Part shown: positions 30,118-39,752 of the stretch, in pieces
Position numbering within the stretch: position 1 is the first letter of the stretch
How the letters are laid out: each line of letters starts with the position of its first letter
NCBI GenBank assembly: GCA_038087015.1
Contig: JASBNA010000023.1
Coordinates: 1 to 64,000 of the forward strand
From: Cerrena zonata
Taxonomy: Eukaryota > Basidiomycota > Agaricomycetes > Polyporales > Cerrenaceae
DNA length: 64,000 nt
Reading direction: 5' to 3'
Program-made: the position numbers and the translations under genes
Notes under the pieces: model-generated
What the model saw: only the letters and a program-made list of their open reading frames with translations
Databases searched by the model: none
Told to the model about the DNA's origin: nothing

Positions 30118-31198
30118 TCTATTAAAACGTATAAATATAACAATTAGCTATCAGGGAAGATTATTAACTAGACTCAGCTAGTTGGAAGCGATAGTGAAAA
30201 GATGGGGGTATGAGGTCTATTTCAAGCAAAGGACCCTCCAACAAACAATACTGGTGGAGATATCAAGAATATCAATAGCTAATTATAAGTTAGAAAAGAC
30301 GGATAGTCGGATTACAAAGTGAAAAAAGCGAAGACAACGAATAATTAGGAGTCAAAGGGGAAAAAAAGACTGCCAGGGCGAAACCAACCAAAAAAGAAAA
30401 ATAAAATAAAATTGAAATGAAAATTATCAAATTTCCACCGGCACACACCCTAGTTATGACCGTTTTTTTTTTGTTTTTTCAACTGGGGTTCCCCAGGGCT
30501 TGATTTTTTGCATTACGGATTCAAGCACAGTCTACTTGCAATTGCCATGCTGGCCGCATGGGCCAGTTGGCAGAGACTCCCTGTAGATGGGTGCTTGTTT
30601 TCGGCTCATTTTAAGAACAGTAGCAGAAGTAGTAATGTATTCTGGTTTTGGGTGTCACCTACGATAAAATATGGGGGGAGCAAAAAAAACTGGTAAACAA
30701 CAACAACAAACGACAAGGAAACAACTAAACGGGCTAGGCGTTGGGCAATTGAGAGTACTTCGCTCCGAAAGAAGGTTAGTTTCGGTAGGATCTTATTGGT
30801 TGACAGGTGTCTTGATCGAGTTATCTCCTGCACATGCACTTGGCTGTGATAAACGGTAGCATTGGATAGCCAGTAAACCCATTTTGCAAATAGATTGCTG
30901 CAAGGAAAGAGCTCTACCGGTGCAATAGAACTGGCTCGGGTTTCATGTCTTGGTTTGTAGTTTGCAGCTGTTCTTTTGGCGATGGTAAGGGGGACAGTTC
31001 TTCATTTGGTGAAGGGTGTTATTTTTTTGCAATTATTTCCGGGATTTTTTTTGCAGTTTTTACAAAAATGAAACTAAGAAAGATAGAATATATTCTTATA
31101 TAAGGGGATACTACCAGAACATCAAAGATAGAGGCTCCTAGGAAGAAGCGAAGCAGAAGAATAAAACAAAGAGTAAGATCAAACAAGTAGTGATGCTT
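30118..31198. other. Intergenic region, GAL83 promoter and 3' side of the GPI-protein gene
   Basis: About 1.1 kb. It contains A- and T-rich runs around 30360-30475 and a few C/G patches. The small open frames have no motifs. I see no RNA gene or mobile element. Confidence 0.5.
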
Positions 31199-31786
31199 TT
31201 ACATCATCAAAGCAGCAACGGCAGCAGCACCGGCGATGCTAGTAACAAAGTTTAAGTTGAAGCTTTGAACACCAGCACTGTCTTTGGACTTGGATTTGGA
31301 CTTGGAAGAGCTTGAAGCAGAAGCGGAAGCTTTGCCAGAGGCAGAGGAGGTCTTGTTATGTTTGTGATCGTGTTTGTGGGAAGAAGATGGTTTAGATGAA
31401 CTAGAGGCAGTACTGCTGACTACGGTAGTTGAAGTTTTATCAGAGTGTTTATCCTTGCTGGATTTAGAGTCTTCTCTTTTAAATTTGTAACCGTTATTGT
31501 AATGACCTTCATCATCATCTTCATCGTCATCGCTTTCATCTTCATCAAAATCATCATCATCCCCATCAGCTTCATCAGCTTCATCATCATCACTTTCGTT
31601 TTCGCCAGAAGGAGCAGAAGAAGCTAAAGAGGATTCTTCAGGAGCAGTGCCATTGGCAGCAGCAGCAACATCAGTTGGAACAGAACTAGCTAAAGCAGTG
31701 CTGGATTCAACTTTAACAGCTTCAGAAGTGTTTGCAGCAACGTAAGAGGCCAAGGCAAATAAGGTAACAGTATTTAAGAATTGCAT
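31199..31786 (-). CDS. Predicted secreted GPI-anchored cell-wall protein, acidic
   Basis: 195 aa. A signal peptide (MQFLNTVTLFALASYVAA, 1-18) is followed by a Ser/Ala/Thr-rich part, an extreme acidic block (about 62-92, nearly all Asp/Glu), a dibasic Kex2-type site (KFKRED, about 103), a Ser/Lys/His-rich stretch with HKHDHKHNK, and a hydrophobic C-terminus (FNLNFVTSIAGAAAVAALMM) preceded by a small-residue site (SAGVQS). This is the layout of a GPI-anchored wall protein. I do not recognise the family. The His/Asp-rich segments could bind metal, but that is only a guess. Confidence 0.75.
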   Translation of the reverse strand: MQFLNTVTLFALASYVAANTSEAVKVESSTALASSVPTDVAAAANGTAPEESSLASSAPSGENESDDDEADEADGDDDDFDEDESDDDEDDDEGHYNNGYKFKREDSKSSKDKHSDKTSTTVVSSTASSSSKPSSSHKHDHKHNKTSSASGKASASASSSSKSKSKSKDSAGVQSFNLNFVTSIAGAAAVAALMM

Positions 31787-33733
31787 TTTTTTGATAAGTA
31801 GTAATTGATGGATTAATTAATGGGAAAATTAAAACATGGTAAGGGATATGGAAGGACTTATATACTGATATTTATGATAACCACATTTATGGTTTCCGGG
31901 CTTGGTTAACCTCAGGACCCAATTTGAAAAGTATAAGGATAAAAAAGAAATGGCTATAAAGCACATTGCAAAATAATTCATGAAAATAAATTTTACAAAA
32001 ACCAAATGGCAAAGCCCATTCAGCCTTCTATCGCTAAATTGAAAGACCTTGTTTAACCTAAACTGAGGTGATTTCATTAAGAAATGATCAAGTTGTAAAC
32101 CTTGATCAATTAGGATTAAGCAATACAATAAAGCTCAGTTCTTGAGAAACTATTCAACGAACAACCGCTTTTGAGCATTTGAAACAGAGTTAGTCATTTC
32201 AAACCTTGATGTTTCCCATCGGCTACACTACATCCAACTAATTTTTCATGCGGTCAGGCCGAAAGTCGGTTCATGGGTTTTGATATTTGCCAGTTGCATT
32301 GTTCGTATTGACAGCTTCAAAATGTCAAAAATAGAAACACCCTCTCTCTCTTCAATTTCCATCTCTACAAACTATTCTAGGACTGCTCCATCTTCTAGTC
32401 ATCAAAGTATCACCTTGGTAAGCTCAAGAGCACTTCATTAATTTGAGTGAGAATTTTATCTCACCAAAACCATGTAAAAATCGTCAAGACAATCTCTCCA
32501 TCTCATTAGATTCTCGGCTATTATTAGAAGTAAGTTCTTTCTCAGATCCACGTCAAAGGTGCTTTGACAGCCGTTTTTCTGTTTCTTCGCAAAGTGGCCA
32601 ATCAACTTGAGCCATATCAACAGCCACTATTCGTGCCCCATGGGTAGTTCTATATTTGGAACATCCTTACATATTTGGAGTACAGTAGGACGCTAGAGCA
32701 GTGGAGAAGGAGTCCATGTAGAATGGTATATTTCTTTAGTCTAATTTCTGCTGATGGGCCTGGTTAGGCCAATTACTCTGTGCTTACGCCTGAGGATGCT
32801 CCGCCTATATTTCTAAATATTGCAAAAAAGTACCAATCCGAAGAATATGCAAGTGAGTGAATTCTGATGAGTGAATACCATAATCTTGTTCCTTTGAGCA
32901 GCACCATCTCCTAAAGAAGCTTCAGGTGTACCCGTGTACATACAACCATAAACATTCGCTCTTGTAATTCGGTCACAGAATCGGAAATGGTCAGACCCAC
33001 ATTATTCACTTCAGAAGCCATAAAAGCCCATTTCGATTGGACGTAAATTTCATAGATTTCTTCAAACATAGACGAGAGGCCAATTTTTACGAAAAAGAAA
33101 AAGATCAAAACTTGAATATCTTCAACCTATACATTTCAAACTTAATGGAGAAATGAAAGCTAAAACGTAAGTTCGAAATGGGAAACCTGAATAGAGAGAA
33201 AGTAGTGAAGTTTCCAAATACGATTCTATAAGAGGACCAGGAACAAGATCTTACCGAGATAAAACTGTCACGTCCATTTGAAGAAAGCTGCAATGAAGCT
33301 CTTACAGTAAGTCTTTGTAATTCACCTTGCAAAAAAGCTTGACTTAGGAAGACACTAAGGAATCCACCTCTACAATTCAACTGAACAAGCTGCAAAGTTA
33401 TCAGCGCATCAACCTTACCCGATTCCAAGGTGACTCTTGGATCGGACTCACAATTGTGGGACCTGAAAGCTGGTTTGGGTAGGTCTGCCCCTTCCAGTTG
33501 CAAGGAGTTAGCCTTTGCTTGATCCAACATTGTTGAGTGTTGAACAGGATTACACCTAATTAGCATTGCGACATCCAAATCGGGAAAGACTCGATGGTTT
33601 GAGATTTCACAACCACCCAATTATTTTGCAATGGCAGAATACCCAGGGTGTATTTGATGGAATGTATAAATACACATATTCAAGGACTCGATCACTAATT
33701 GATTCAGAAGCGTTGTATCCTAAAAGAACAAAC
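31787..33733. promoter_or_regulatory. Long divergent intergenic region between the GPI-protein gene and STE2
   Basis: About 1.9 kb. TATATAC-type elements occur near the GPI gene, and TATAAATA at about 33665 lies 70 bp upstream of STE2. A pheromone-response-like TGAAACA occurs at about 32180. Minus-strand open frames 33105-33620 (171 codons) and 32911-33108 have no recognisable motif and overlap the STE2 promoter, so I do not call them genes. Confidence 0.5.
33555..33569 (+). promoter_or_regulatory. Candidate Mcm1-type a-specific-gene element upstream of STE2
   Basis: CCTAATTAG is eight of nine bases of the palindromic Mcm1 P-box core (CCTAATTAGG) and is followed directly by CATTGC, like the HMG-domain CATTGT site bound by a2 in CTG-clade a-specific promoters. 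It lies about 170 bp upstream of the STE2 ATG, a fitting place. The match is partial, so the call is tentative. Confidence 0.45.
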
Positions 33734-35063
33734 ATGGAAGTTCAGGAAATCTCTGGTCTTAATCCAGAATACATTATGCTCAATTTCACCTTACCAGGTT
33801 ATGAAAGAGTGTCATCAATCCCTTTCAAAGCCTTAGACGAGTATATGAATTACATGATAACCTGGGGTATTATTTATGGTGTTGGTGTTGGTACTGCTCT
33901 TCTCACGTTAGCTTTACTTTGGATTATTATCAAAAATAAAAAAACACCTATGTTCTGGCTAAATCAATGCTCGTTATTGCTTTTGGTGATCAGATGTCTG
34001 CTTCAGTTTGCTTATTTGTTAGGTCCCATTATCGAGAATGGGTTTCTCCTTCACTGGTATTTTAATACCAAATACCTATTACTCTTATAAGACAACAGTC
34101 GCTACTAATGTCATTCATACTTTACTAATTGGCCTGATTGAGGCCTCTTTTTGCTATCAGGTTTTCATTATATTTAGGTCACCAGAAGTAAGAAAGCTTG
34201 GTTACGCTTTAACTGGCGTGTGTGCTGCGATTGGGATAACAGTCTTCGGTCTTTATATTAATTCTACCATCAGTGTTGCCAAAACTTACTCAGACTTATT
34301 CAATCATTCGAGAACAGTGAGACGAGTTGGAAGTTGGGTTAATAATGGGCCATTTATCCTTTTTTCGGTTTCAGTCAGTGTTACCAGTATTTTCTTGATA
34401 ATAAAACTACTTTTTGCTATAAAGACTAGAAGGTATTTAGGGTTGAAACAATTCAGTATCTTACATATTCTTCTTATAGTCAGCACTCAAACTTTATTTG
34501 TACCTAGCATCCTTGTTATAATTAACTATAAAAATTTGAACCTTAATTCCACTACGTTGTCTGCTTTAAGTATCATTTTGGTTGTTATATTCTTGCCCCT
34601 TTCTTCAATGTGGGCTAGTTCTGCTAATAATTCACCGATTCCTTCATCATCCACTTCAAGCATTTTATATAAATCCTCTTCTAATAGCTCTTCAACTTCC
34701 AAATCAACAAATACTACTTATTTTTCAAAAGGCGAAGGCTCGGATGTTTATTCATTATTTCCTCAGAAATTGTCGAAAGCTAGCGATTTGGAAAAAGAGT
34801 TTCCAAATAAGTCTACCATTCTGAATGACAATGATTCTTTTTTAAGTAAAAAATTGCAAGATTTTGAAGCAAACTTGAAAACCTCACCTGCAACTCTCAT
34901 TGGAGCTGATGCGGTTGCTCAAAGAGCATTCGAGGATATTGACAGGGCTTTGAATGAGGAAGAAAAGATTGCAGTAATGAAAAGCGCTAGCTCCCCAGAT
35001 CGAGAATTAACGAATCTTCTTGATGATGACTATAAGGTTGTGACTTCACACACAAAAAGTTGA
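33734..35063 (+). CDS. STE2: Alpha-factor pheromone receptor Ste2 (one frame break)
   Basis: Fungal class D GPCR for alpha pheromone, expressed in MATa cells and coupled to the mating G protein. About 442 aa. I chose the ATG at 33734 because it gives the short extracellular N-terminus typical of the family (ending LPGYERVSSIPFKALDEYM); the frame is open further upstream without support. TM1 is followed by KKTPMFWLNQCSLLLLVIRC (TM2), then a break at about 34043-34045 (one extra T in GGGTTT) and SFTGILIPNTYYSYKT in extracellular loop 1. Downstream are ATNVIHTLLIGLIEASFCYQ (TM3), RRYLGLKQFSILHILLIVS (loop 3/TM6) and FLPLSSMWASSANN (TM7). The Ser-rich tail (about 140 aa) has sites suited to phosphorylation and ubiquitin-driven uptake. 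Confidence 0.93.
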
Positions 35064-35105
35064 TCAGCAGAAGACTATTTATTCTACTTTTTTGATATTA
35101 TTTGT

Positions 35106-35334
35106 TTAATTATTATGTTTTGCCTTTAAAAAGTCTATTAATGTATCGTTTAATGTAGCTAGCTTATACGTAACACCAAGTCCAGGACTTTTTGCAACCA
35201 AAAAGTTATTCATCGTCGCAGTCACCATCTGGCAATATGAAAGTAACCATGGAAGTAATCGGATACTCAGGGTGTATCGTTCTTTCAAATAAGGGCTGAG
35301 GCTCCCTCGACACTTTATTGTCTATCGTCATCAT
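35106..35334 (-). CDS. Small protein of unknown function, about 75 aa (one frame break)
   Basis: Two overlapping frames look like one small protein. The ATG at 35334 (or 35331) opens MMTIDNKVSREPQPLFERTI and runs through ITSMVTFILPDGDCDDE to a stop. One extra base near 35207-35210 shifts it into FLVAKSPGLGVTYKLATLND and then TLIDFLKAKHNN, with a stop at 35106. The composition is protein-like and the corrected length is a multiple of three. An in-frame stop lies just upstream of the ATG. I do not recognise the family. It is convergent with STE2, with 42 bp between stops. It could instead be the last exon of a longer gene, but I see no good splice site upstream. Confidence 0.5.
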
Positions 35335-35789
35335 AATTATATCTTTCTAAATTATAGCTTAATGTACATTGGAGTACACAACAATAACAAGAGAACGCAA
35401 GATGAATCACCTTCTAAGTGGTTATTCGGCTCTACTTGCAAAGTTATGAAACTTCTTCGAAATGGAAAACACGAAAGCGTCTATGGTCACTTAAGTGTGG
35501 CCAAGTTTCATGATATAAGATATCATTCACTTTGTCTTTACGTCCAGCTGGAACTTTATATAGGTTCAAATTGATCCAGTATAAACAAGAATTTCCAAGT
35601 TGAGTAAGTCGGAAAAAAAAGTGCTTTTCTTGAATTGTTTTAAAAGAACCTTACAAAAACAGACGCTGAAAGAAAGATTTCGGTAGTTTAACGGCCCAAG
35701 TTGGATTAAAATAAAAATTTAATTTAGCTTGACAATGTTTTAATGCCTCTAATAACAATTTTCATAAAGGACCATAATAAATTTTTGTT
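35335..35789. other. Intergenic region between the small gene and the LTR
   Basis: 455 bp, AT-rich, with a short inverted pair ATGAAACTT (about 35446) and AAGTTTCAT (about 35502). No gene is supported. It ends in the TTGTT copy that forms the left target duplication of the LTR. Confidence 0.4.
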
Positions 35790-36763
35790 TGTAATATAAT
35801 CTGGCCTCATACCTGTCCTAAAAGGGTAATTGCAACCTAGTTAGGCGCCAGACTATGATCCTGAATCTATTCCAATGTATAACTCTCTCCTAGAGAAACA
35901 TACTCAAGCTATTCTACAATAACTCATATTAAACACAAACGGCCTAGCTTCCTCCCGAAGCAGTCGACCTCTATAAGACGTCCTATTAATAATCACTATC
36001 AATAACTCTATCACTAATCTATTACACTCATCCAACTCGTCTAGGAGCTGATGGCCTGCATTATAACAAGGTTCATTAAGCCTTTTATAACACACACTTC
36101 TGATCAAGCTATGTTGAACTAGACTAGGAGTAGATCATCCCAAGTCACATGAGATGCATCTCAGCATCCTATCTAAACAACCATAACTATCTTTCATATC
36201 CAGAGATATCCCTATATCTCAACACAGAGGATGAAGAAGTCCATCTTCCAACCTCAACACACGTAGACTAATCCATCACAGACTAATCCCACGAACACAA
36301 GATAGATGAGTTATAGACATGATACTAGAATCCTTTTCATACTATGATACATACTCTTAAGATAATAATAACTGAAATAATAATGTTCAAAACTTGTTAA
36401 CTTCTTTATCTCGATAGTTGTTTTCTTCTTTCTTTCTTATTTTTCTCGACGAACTTTGCCATCCCTTCAAAGTTCGTCCACCAATCATGTCTAAGCTCCC
36501 TCTACTCGGTGTACGTGCTTCCAAGAGTGCAGCATAACTCAATCGCACCTACCTATATCTAGCAGATTCACTTCAATCGCCAACAACTCCTGTTAGTTCT
36601 TTCCGTTCATCTTCAGACGTAAGTAGTGATCCTGCTCTGACTATTACTAGCCATCGCGACGTTCTAGTGTTCCCAAGACACTATAACTAAAGATCGTCGA
36701 CCAGAGTCGAACCGTCAGCCTCCCAGAAGGGAAGTAATGAATATCAAGGAAAATTCCATTACA
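35790..36763. mobile_element. Solo LTR of a tRNA-targeting retrotransposon, with 5-bp target duplication
   Basis: The 974-bp segment begins TGTAATATAATC and ends AAATTCCATTACA, so its ends are TGTAAT and ATTACA inverted repeats with the TG...CA termini of LTRs. It is flanked on both sides by TTGTT (35785-35789 and 36764-36768), a 5-bp target-site duplication. There is no long ORF and no second terminal copy inside, so it is a solo LTR. The right end is 13 bp from the mature 5' end of tRNA-His, at the expected Pol III start region, as for Ty3-type integration. The length is large for a yeast LTR. Confidence 0.8.
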
Positions 36764-36776
36764 TTGTTATAAAACA

Positions 36777-36848
36777 GCCGTTCTAGTATAGTGGTTAGTA
36801 CACTTCGTTGTGGCCGAAGAAACCCAGGTTCGATTCCTGGGAACGGCA
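36777..36848 (+). tRNA. tRNA-His (anticodon GTG)
   Basis: 72 nt that fold as a tRNA. Acceptor GCCGTTC pairs with GAACGGC (36841-36847), with discriminator A36848. The anticodon stem CTTCG/CGAAG encloses the loop TTGTGGC, so the anticodon is GTG (His). The T arm is CCAGG-TTCGATT-CCTGG with a normal B box. No intron. It is followed directly by seven T (36849-36855), a Pol III terminator. The solo LTR lies immediately upstream. Confidence 0.97.
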
Positions 36849-37002
36849 TTTTTTTGGTTTGTCCCATCAGATAAACCTTTTTAACTATACACTAAAAATT
36901 GTAATGCCGAATCAAACCTTTTTTTTTTTTTTTTAAACTAACTTTCTACCTACAAGGACTTGATAATTATCTTCATTATTGTTCTTTTCCGACTCACACA
37001 TA

Positions 37003-38253
37003 ATGGTTGCTGATCCAGTAGATGCTACACTTCTGACATTGAATTATTATTACTATAAAACCAGTAATTATGTCGCCACACAACAAAATAAGATAACCAA
37101 ATCGGAATACTTTGATAAAATTTACCAATTGAATCCTTTCAGTCAGTCGATATATGAAAAGGATATACCAAAAGGTGCAAGCGATCCACTTTATGAAAAG
37201 ATTTTGAATCATGTGAAGAGCAATCAAATCCAATATCTATCTCTTTTTACAATCGGTATAGGAATACCTTCACTCGTTTATTTCAAATCCAAACTTACCG
37301 ATGACTTACAGTCATCTACAAGAACTAAAAGGAGAGTTCCAAAATTATCCAACGGGGCCCGGAAAGATGTTGTTTTAGTTGTTGGATCCCCAACAGAACC
37401 ATTGACCAGACTAATTGCTTTAGATTTCGAAAAACGAGGATTTATAGTTTATTTAACAATCTTAGATCAAAAAGATTTGAAATATGTCGAATCTAATCCT
37501 ATAACTGATGACATAAATTATATCAACTTTGCTGATTCATTCAGTTATGAGATACAATTGGCTAAATTTAAAAATTTACTCAATATCCCTGTCACACCAT
37601 TTACAGGAGCTCAAGCACATAAGTTAAACTTGAAAGCAGTTGTCTTCACTCCTAACTTATATTTTCCAATAGGGCCAATTGAAAATATCAGCATATCATC
37701 CTGGAATAGAATTAATGAAAGACTTCTGGTTTATTTGAAGATATTTTCTTCTGGTTTAATTGACTTGATGAGACACCAAAAGACAAAGACTATTTTAATG
37801 ACTACAAATATTATAAGCTCACTCGACATGCCATACCACGCACCAGAGACAATCTTCCAAAACAGCTTGCGTCACCTTTTCACAGCATTATCTAGAGAAA
37901 TTAAACACCAGGGACTTTCGGTGACCCAATTAAGACTTGGTAATTTGAATGTTACCAACAATCAAAATGGTAACGCTAAAATAAGCACAATTGTGAACTC
38001 TGAAATCAGAAATTGGACTGATGATATGAAAGTCTTATACGGAAATACTTTCGCCAAATCAGAAAAAGGTTCTAGTCCAATCAAATCAGCAGGTAAAGGT
38101 ACAAGCTTAAGAGAACTTTATCACACCCTATTCGATATAATTTATAGCTCTAACAGTAAGTCTTCGGTGGTTTACTGCGGAACAGGTGCAAGAGCATACG
38201 ACAGAGTGGCAAGATACATTCCTGAATGTATAATTGACTTGTTTGTAAGTTAA
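37003..38253 (+). CDS. DUF1776 family protein, Ysc83-like, Rossmann fold
   Basis: 416 aa from the ATG at 37003; the open frame extends upstream only from a TTG. It has the features of the fungal DUF1776 family (S. cerevisiae YSC83/YHR017W, mitochondrial): an N-terminal region with YQLNPFSQSIYEKDIPK, a single hydrophobic segment (about 80-95, YLSLFTIGIGIPSLVYF), and a short-chain-dehydrogenase-like Rossmann start (about 118-140, KDVVLVVGSPTEPLTRLIAL). The typical SDR TGxxxGxG glycines are missing, so it may bind no NAD(P). The stretch MPYHAPETIFQNSLRHLFTA occupies the place of the SDR YxxxK helix. The molecular role is unknown. No frame breaks. Confidence 0.7.
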   Translation: MVADPVDATLLTLNYYYYKTSNYVATQQNKITKSEYFDKIYQLNPFSQSIYEKDIPKGASDPLYEKILNHVKSNQIQYLSLFTIGIGIPSLVYFKSKLTDDLQSSTRTKRRVPKLSNGARKDVVLVVGSPTEPLTRLIALDFEKRGFIVYLTILDQKDLKYVESNPITDDINYINFADSFSYEIQLAKFKNLLNIPVTPFTGAQAHKLNLKAVVFTPNLYFPIGPIENISISSWNRINERLLVYLKIFSSGLIDLMRHQKTKTILMTTNIISSLDMPYHAPETIFQNSLRHLFTALSREIKHQGLSVTQLRLGNLNVTNNQNGNAKISTIVNSEIRNWTDDMKVLYGNTFAKSEKGSSPIKSAGKGTSLRELYHTLFDIIYSSNSKSSVVYCGTGARAYDRVARYIPECIIDLFVS

Positions 38254-39752
38254 ACTCCTCCAAATAAATAGCCTTAATCATAAAATTGCAGTAACTCATG
38301 TATTTGTGTGCCCTAACAAGATTTGTAGCTCGATCATCACACTACCGAAAACTGCTGCGATGAACCTCTCCCGAAAAATTTTTAGTATAAAGAGCAGTGG
38401 AAAAGTTTTTCTGTTCATATAAGTACTCTTCTTTTCTTTACGTCCATGGTCAAAGATTTGTTATCGAAGCTTACGAACGGATCAGATATTTCTGATCACA
38501 CTTAAATGCTTTGGGGAAAGTCTCCGGCCGCAATAGTGGAAACGCAGCGGATTCTTCAATCTGTTTTGGGAATTGATTTCTGATTACGAGTATAAGTTGT
38601 ATCTGAAGAAAGGTTAAGACCATCATTGAAACGATGCTGATCTATTTTGGATCTCAGTGAGGCCTCTGGTCTTCAGCATTGAATTAATGTCATTGGTTTT
38701 GACTTGACTTCTGATGCTTTAAGCAAATATGAGAGTCAGCTAGTCGATTTCCTTATCGCTGGGTTGGATTACCATACCTATGTTACTTACTTCGGCAATG
38801 GAATTGTTTGGTATTCTAAACGATAGATATAACAAATGATTAAACGTATTGTTTAATCAACCCAATGGAGCTCACTCTTGGCCAATGGACGTCACTTTTT
38901 CTCTTTTCAAAGCTTGATATCTGAAGCAAGGTCTTGGAGATATTCGCATAGTCAAATATGCCAGGCTTCATTTTAGTGTATTTCACAAGAACATGAACTT
39001 GGACTTCAGGTGAAGTCAAATGTCATTTAGTTATTTACTTGCTCGATAATGTTGAGTAGTACTTTTTATAAAATTGATTTTATTTTCAAATGATGAAACA
39101 TCCAAGCAAACATAGAGTCAAGCTCTGAGATTGATTCACTGTCTGGAAAGATGGCAGGTTTCAAATCGTGGAAGAGAGTTGCAATTATTTCTGATACTAA
39201 TTTAAAATCAATTATTCAAAGTACTACTCAAGATTAACTTTTGAGTAAATATTAAATGGGATTTATTGTCTTGTTTATCGTTCAAAAACTGTACAATGTA
39301 AAACTTATAGAATTAAATATTGAAATTAAATAGCGAAAACTTAAAGTCTTAAAACAAGCAAATAAGAACTGAAAAATACTTCAATTAAGAGGAAGTTGAA
39401 ATAAAAGGAAAAAAGGTGTTGCAAAAGATAGACCAAGCAAAACATTCAAAAAAAAAAGGTATAGTACAATTAGTTATCAAACAAAATCAACTTGAATGTG
39501 TCACCATAAACAAGCGACTTTGGATTTTGCCATCAAATGGGCTTGGAAAAAATTCGGAGGAGATATCACAAGAACAAGCTGGAATAGTTTTAAAAAAAAA
39601 ATAAAGAAGCAAATAATAAAAAGAACCGAAGAGGGAAGCAAAAAAACGAAAAAGAATCAAAAACTACTTACAAGAATATTAAATAAACTGGATGAAACCC
39701 AATAAACCTTATTGTGTATGACTGGATGACATTCTTTCAAATATGCAAAAAA
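38254..39752. other. Intergenic region with MITE-like element, otherwise no gene
   Basis: About 1.5 kb between convergent genes (DUF1776 gene and ICE2), unusually long for a 3'-3' gap. Apart from the inverted-repeat element at 39052-39231, I recognise nothing. Overlapping plus-strand frames at 39416-39705 encode Lys-rich peptides (one with TLDFAIKWAWKKFGGDIT) without a clear family. They could be a decayed element gene but are not called. Confidence 0.45.
39052..39231. mobile_element. MITE-like element with about 30-bp terminal inverted repeats
   Basis: The left end at 39052-39082 reads TTGAGTAGTACTTT, then TATAAAATTGATTTTA. The right end at 39203-39231, read on the minus strand, gives TTGAGTAGTACTTT, then GAATAATTGATTTTA. 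The first 14 bases are identical and the rest nearly so. The 180-bp unit has no ORF. A TAAT-like sequence lies just outside both ends (TAATG left, TAATC right on the other strand), so the repeat may extend slightly. This fits a non-autonomous DNA transposon or a large hairpin. Confidence 0.55.

Noticed and set aside
10000..35063. Programmed +1 frameshifting as the cause of the broken genes
   Set aside because: Contexts differ, the shift must precede the stop by several codons to keep motifs such as TQNID, and three breaks need the opposite direction.
36112..36580. A shorter LTR starting TGTTGAAC and ending CCAACA
   Set aside because: It has no target duplication, whereas the 35790-36763 unit has inverted ends, a 5-bp duplication and the expected offset from tRNA-His.
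39416..39705. Two overlapping Lys-rich plus-strand frames
   Set aside because: One stretch vaguely resembles a helix-turn-helix, but no family can be named; kept only as a remark beside the MITE candidate.
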